A stretch of 16,107 bases of DNA from Nitrospinota bacterium (GTDB lineage Bacteria > Nitrospinota > Nitrospinia > Nitrospinales > Nitrospinaceae): the NCBI GenBank assembly GCA_027298165.1, contig JAPUGN010000192.1, forward strand, positions 1-16,107, given 5' to 3'. Shown in pieces: positions 14,940 through 16,107 of the stretch. How positions within the stretch are numbered: the stretch's first letter is position 1; the number at the start of each line of letters is the position of its first letter. A program made the position numbers and the translations under genes. The notes under the pieces were generated by a model. It had not been told where the DNA came from. It ran no database searches and saw only the letters and a program-made list of their open reading frames with translations.

Positions 14940-14977
14940 TCGTTTTCCAGGTTGAACCTCCCTATGTTGGAAAACGA
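14940..14977 (+). promoter_or_regulatory. Long perfect hairpin just upstream of the mltD start
   Basis: TCGTTTTCCA (14940-14949) and TGGAAAACGA (14968-14977) form a perfect 10-base-pair stem with an 18-base loop. The stem ends 20 bases before the TTG start. The bases after it (TATTTACG) are not a T tract, so it is not an intrinsic terminator. It may control translation or mRNA stability. Confidence 0.55.
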
Positions 14978-14997
14978 TATTTACGAAAGAATCTCTT

Positions 14998-16107
14998 TTG
15001 GCTAAAAGTATCTTCATCAGAGCGATTGCCATCCTGTGTTTCATAGGGATGGGTGTTACCCCCGCCATCGCCGCATTTCCAGGCGAGACGTACACTTCGG
15101 AAGAATTTGATTTCACCGTTCCCTCCGGTATGGAAAGCCGGGTTAATTTCTGGAAGAAAGTGTACACACAATATTCCACTCACCACGTCCTCATTCACGA
15201 TCAGGACAATCTGGATATTATTTATAAAGTGGTGTATATGGGCGACAAAGTGTTGTCCTCTAGAGGGCGTGACCGCAAATTAAGACCCCACATTCGAAAA
15301 ATCAAAAAAACTCTGAGGAAGCTGGCCCGGGTTAAGAATGTCGATAACCTGAATCCGGAAGAGGAGCGCATCTATAACCTGGTGAAAAATAATTTTTACA
15401 AAGCCGCCCGCAACTTGCGGGTACAGTTGGGGCAGAGCGATCGCTTTCGCGAAGGAATGAAACGGTCCGGGCTTTATATGAAGGAAATCAAGAGGATTTT
15501 TCGTGAAGTGGGGGTTCCGGTCGAGTTGGCCGTGTTGCCTCATGTGGAATCCTCCTTTCAACTCCAAGCCTACTCCAGCGCAGGTGCAGCGGGGATCTGG
15601 CAGTTTACCCGAAGCACCGGCCGCCGTTATATGAAGGTCGGTTACGAAGTCGATGAACGCCGGGATCCGATCATTGCCGCCTACGCCGCCGCCAAACTAC
15701 TCAAATATAATTACCAGGGACTAAACAGCTGGCCTCTCGCCATCACGGCTTACAATCACGGTGCGAACGGAATGCGGCGTGCCAAGAAGAGGCATGGCAA
15801 TGACATCGTTAAAATTATTGAGAACTACAAAAGCCGGAGATTCGGGTTTGCCTCCAAAAACTTTTATTCCGAATTCCTGGCCGCACTGGAAGTGACTCGG
15901 CATCCCCGTCAGTACTTCCCGAGCCTGGTGATGCAGGAACCCATTGAGATGGTGGAGGTGCCCATTGAGGATTACATCCACATCTCCACGCTGGAACAAT
16001 ATTTTGGAATGAGCCGGGAGGAGATCATCCAATTCAATCCTGCTCTCAGGCGTCCGGTGGTTTCCGGCAAGCGGAGAATCCCGAAAAATTATATCTTCAA
16101 GGCACCT
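14998..16107 (+). CDS. mltD: MltD-type membrane-bound lytic transglycosylase (C-terminus cut by window edge)
   Basis: I translated this by hand from TTG 14998. The frame stays open for 370 codons to the window end. The N-terminus MAKSIFIRAIAILCFIGMGV, continuing to TPAIAAFPG, is a clear signal peptide with AIA-A cleavage. The next in-frame ATG falls inside the signal, which supports the TTG start. The catalytic domain is family 1D: LPHVESSF with catalytic E184, SSAGAAGIWQFTRSTGRRYM, DERRDPIIAAYAAAKLL and AITAYNHGANGM with Y252 and N253. After it, VPIEDYIHISTLEQYFGMSREEIIQFNPAL is a LysM-like or pre-LysM segment; MltD proteins usually carry LysM repeats next. I see no lipobox cysteine, so it may be a soluble periplasmic form. 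The role is peptidoglycan cleavage in the periplasm. Confidence 0.93.
   Translation, partial: MAKSIFIRAIAILCFIGMGVTPAIAAFPGETYTSEEFDFTVPSGMESRVNFWKKVYTQYSTHHVLIHDQDNLDIIYKVVYMGDKVLSSRGRDRKLRPHIRKIKKTLRKLARVKNVDNLNPEEERIYNLVKNNFYKAARNLRVQLGQSDRFREGMKRSGLYMKEIKRIFREVGVPVELAVLPHVESSFQLQAYSSAGAAGIWQFTRSTGRRYMKVGYEVDERRDPIIAAYAAAKLLKYNYQGLNSWPLAITAYNHGANGMRRAKKRHGNDIVKIIENYKSRRFGFASKNFYSEFLAALEVTRHPRQYFPSLVMQEPIEMVEVPIEDYIHISTLEQYFGMSREEIIQFNPALRRPVVSGKRRIPKNYIFKAP

Noticed and set aside
14839..14940. Cyclic di-GMP (GEMM), SAM, TPP, purine or SRP-type RNA identity for the mltD leader
   Set aside because: None of the conserved core sequences I know for these classes is present.

Overview
This 16.1 kb window is ordinary bacterial chromosome of moderate GC content. 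Genes are closely packed and nearly all on the + strand. I see no rRNA, tRNA, CRISPR array, insertion sequence or phage gene. Flagellar genes (FliL-, FliK- and FlhB-tail-like), two periplasmic lytic transglycosylases, CvpA and a stand-alone HPr-domain protein point to a motile Gram-negative-type bacterium. The overall style resembles Nitrospinota or deep Deltaproteobacteria-like lineages. That placement is inference from gene content, not a sequence match.

Layout. (1) 1-1889, minus strand: a MoxR-like AAA+ ATPase followed by a conserved but uncharacterised protein that runs off the left edge. Both are read from a good sigma70-like promoter at 1916-1945. (2) 2044-4309, plus strand: a 54-residue membrane peptide, a VOC metal-dependent protein and a GlcD-type FAD-linked oxidase. 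The oxidase reading frame is interrupted by a single in-frame TGA at 3956-3958. (3) 4356-6903: a promoter, an HNH endonuclease, a 440-residue protein with a C-terminal HPr domain, and an IDI-like Nudix hydrolase. (4) 7020-11734: a Slt-type transglycosylase with a TPR-like region, CvpA, a class IV aminotransferase and dephospho-CoA kinase. (5) 11740-14742: a flagellar accessory group of FliL-like protein, a small charged protein with its own promoter, FliK-like protein, and a stand-alone FlhB C-tail homologue. (6) 14743-16107: a 255-base leader that can fold into a three-way junction and a long hairpin, then an MltD-type transglycosylase cut by the right edge.

How they fit together: regions 4 to 6 concern the cell envelope and flagellum. 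The transglycosylases cut peptidoglycan, which could serve turnover or passage of the flagellar rod. FliL, FliK and the FlhB-like protein belong to motor and hook-length/export-switch control. The MoxR pair is probably a chaperone-type system whose other parts lie outside the window.

The items most worth a second look are the in-frame TGA in the oxidase, the candidate structured RNA before mltD, the HPr domain joined to a large unrecognised helical domain, and the uncharacterised partner of the MoxR ATPase.
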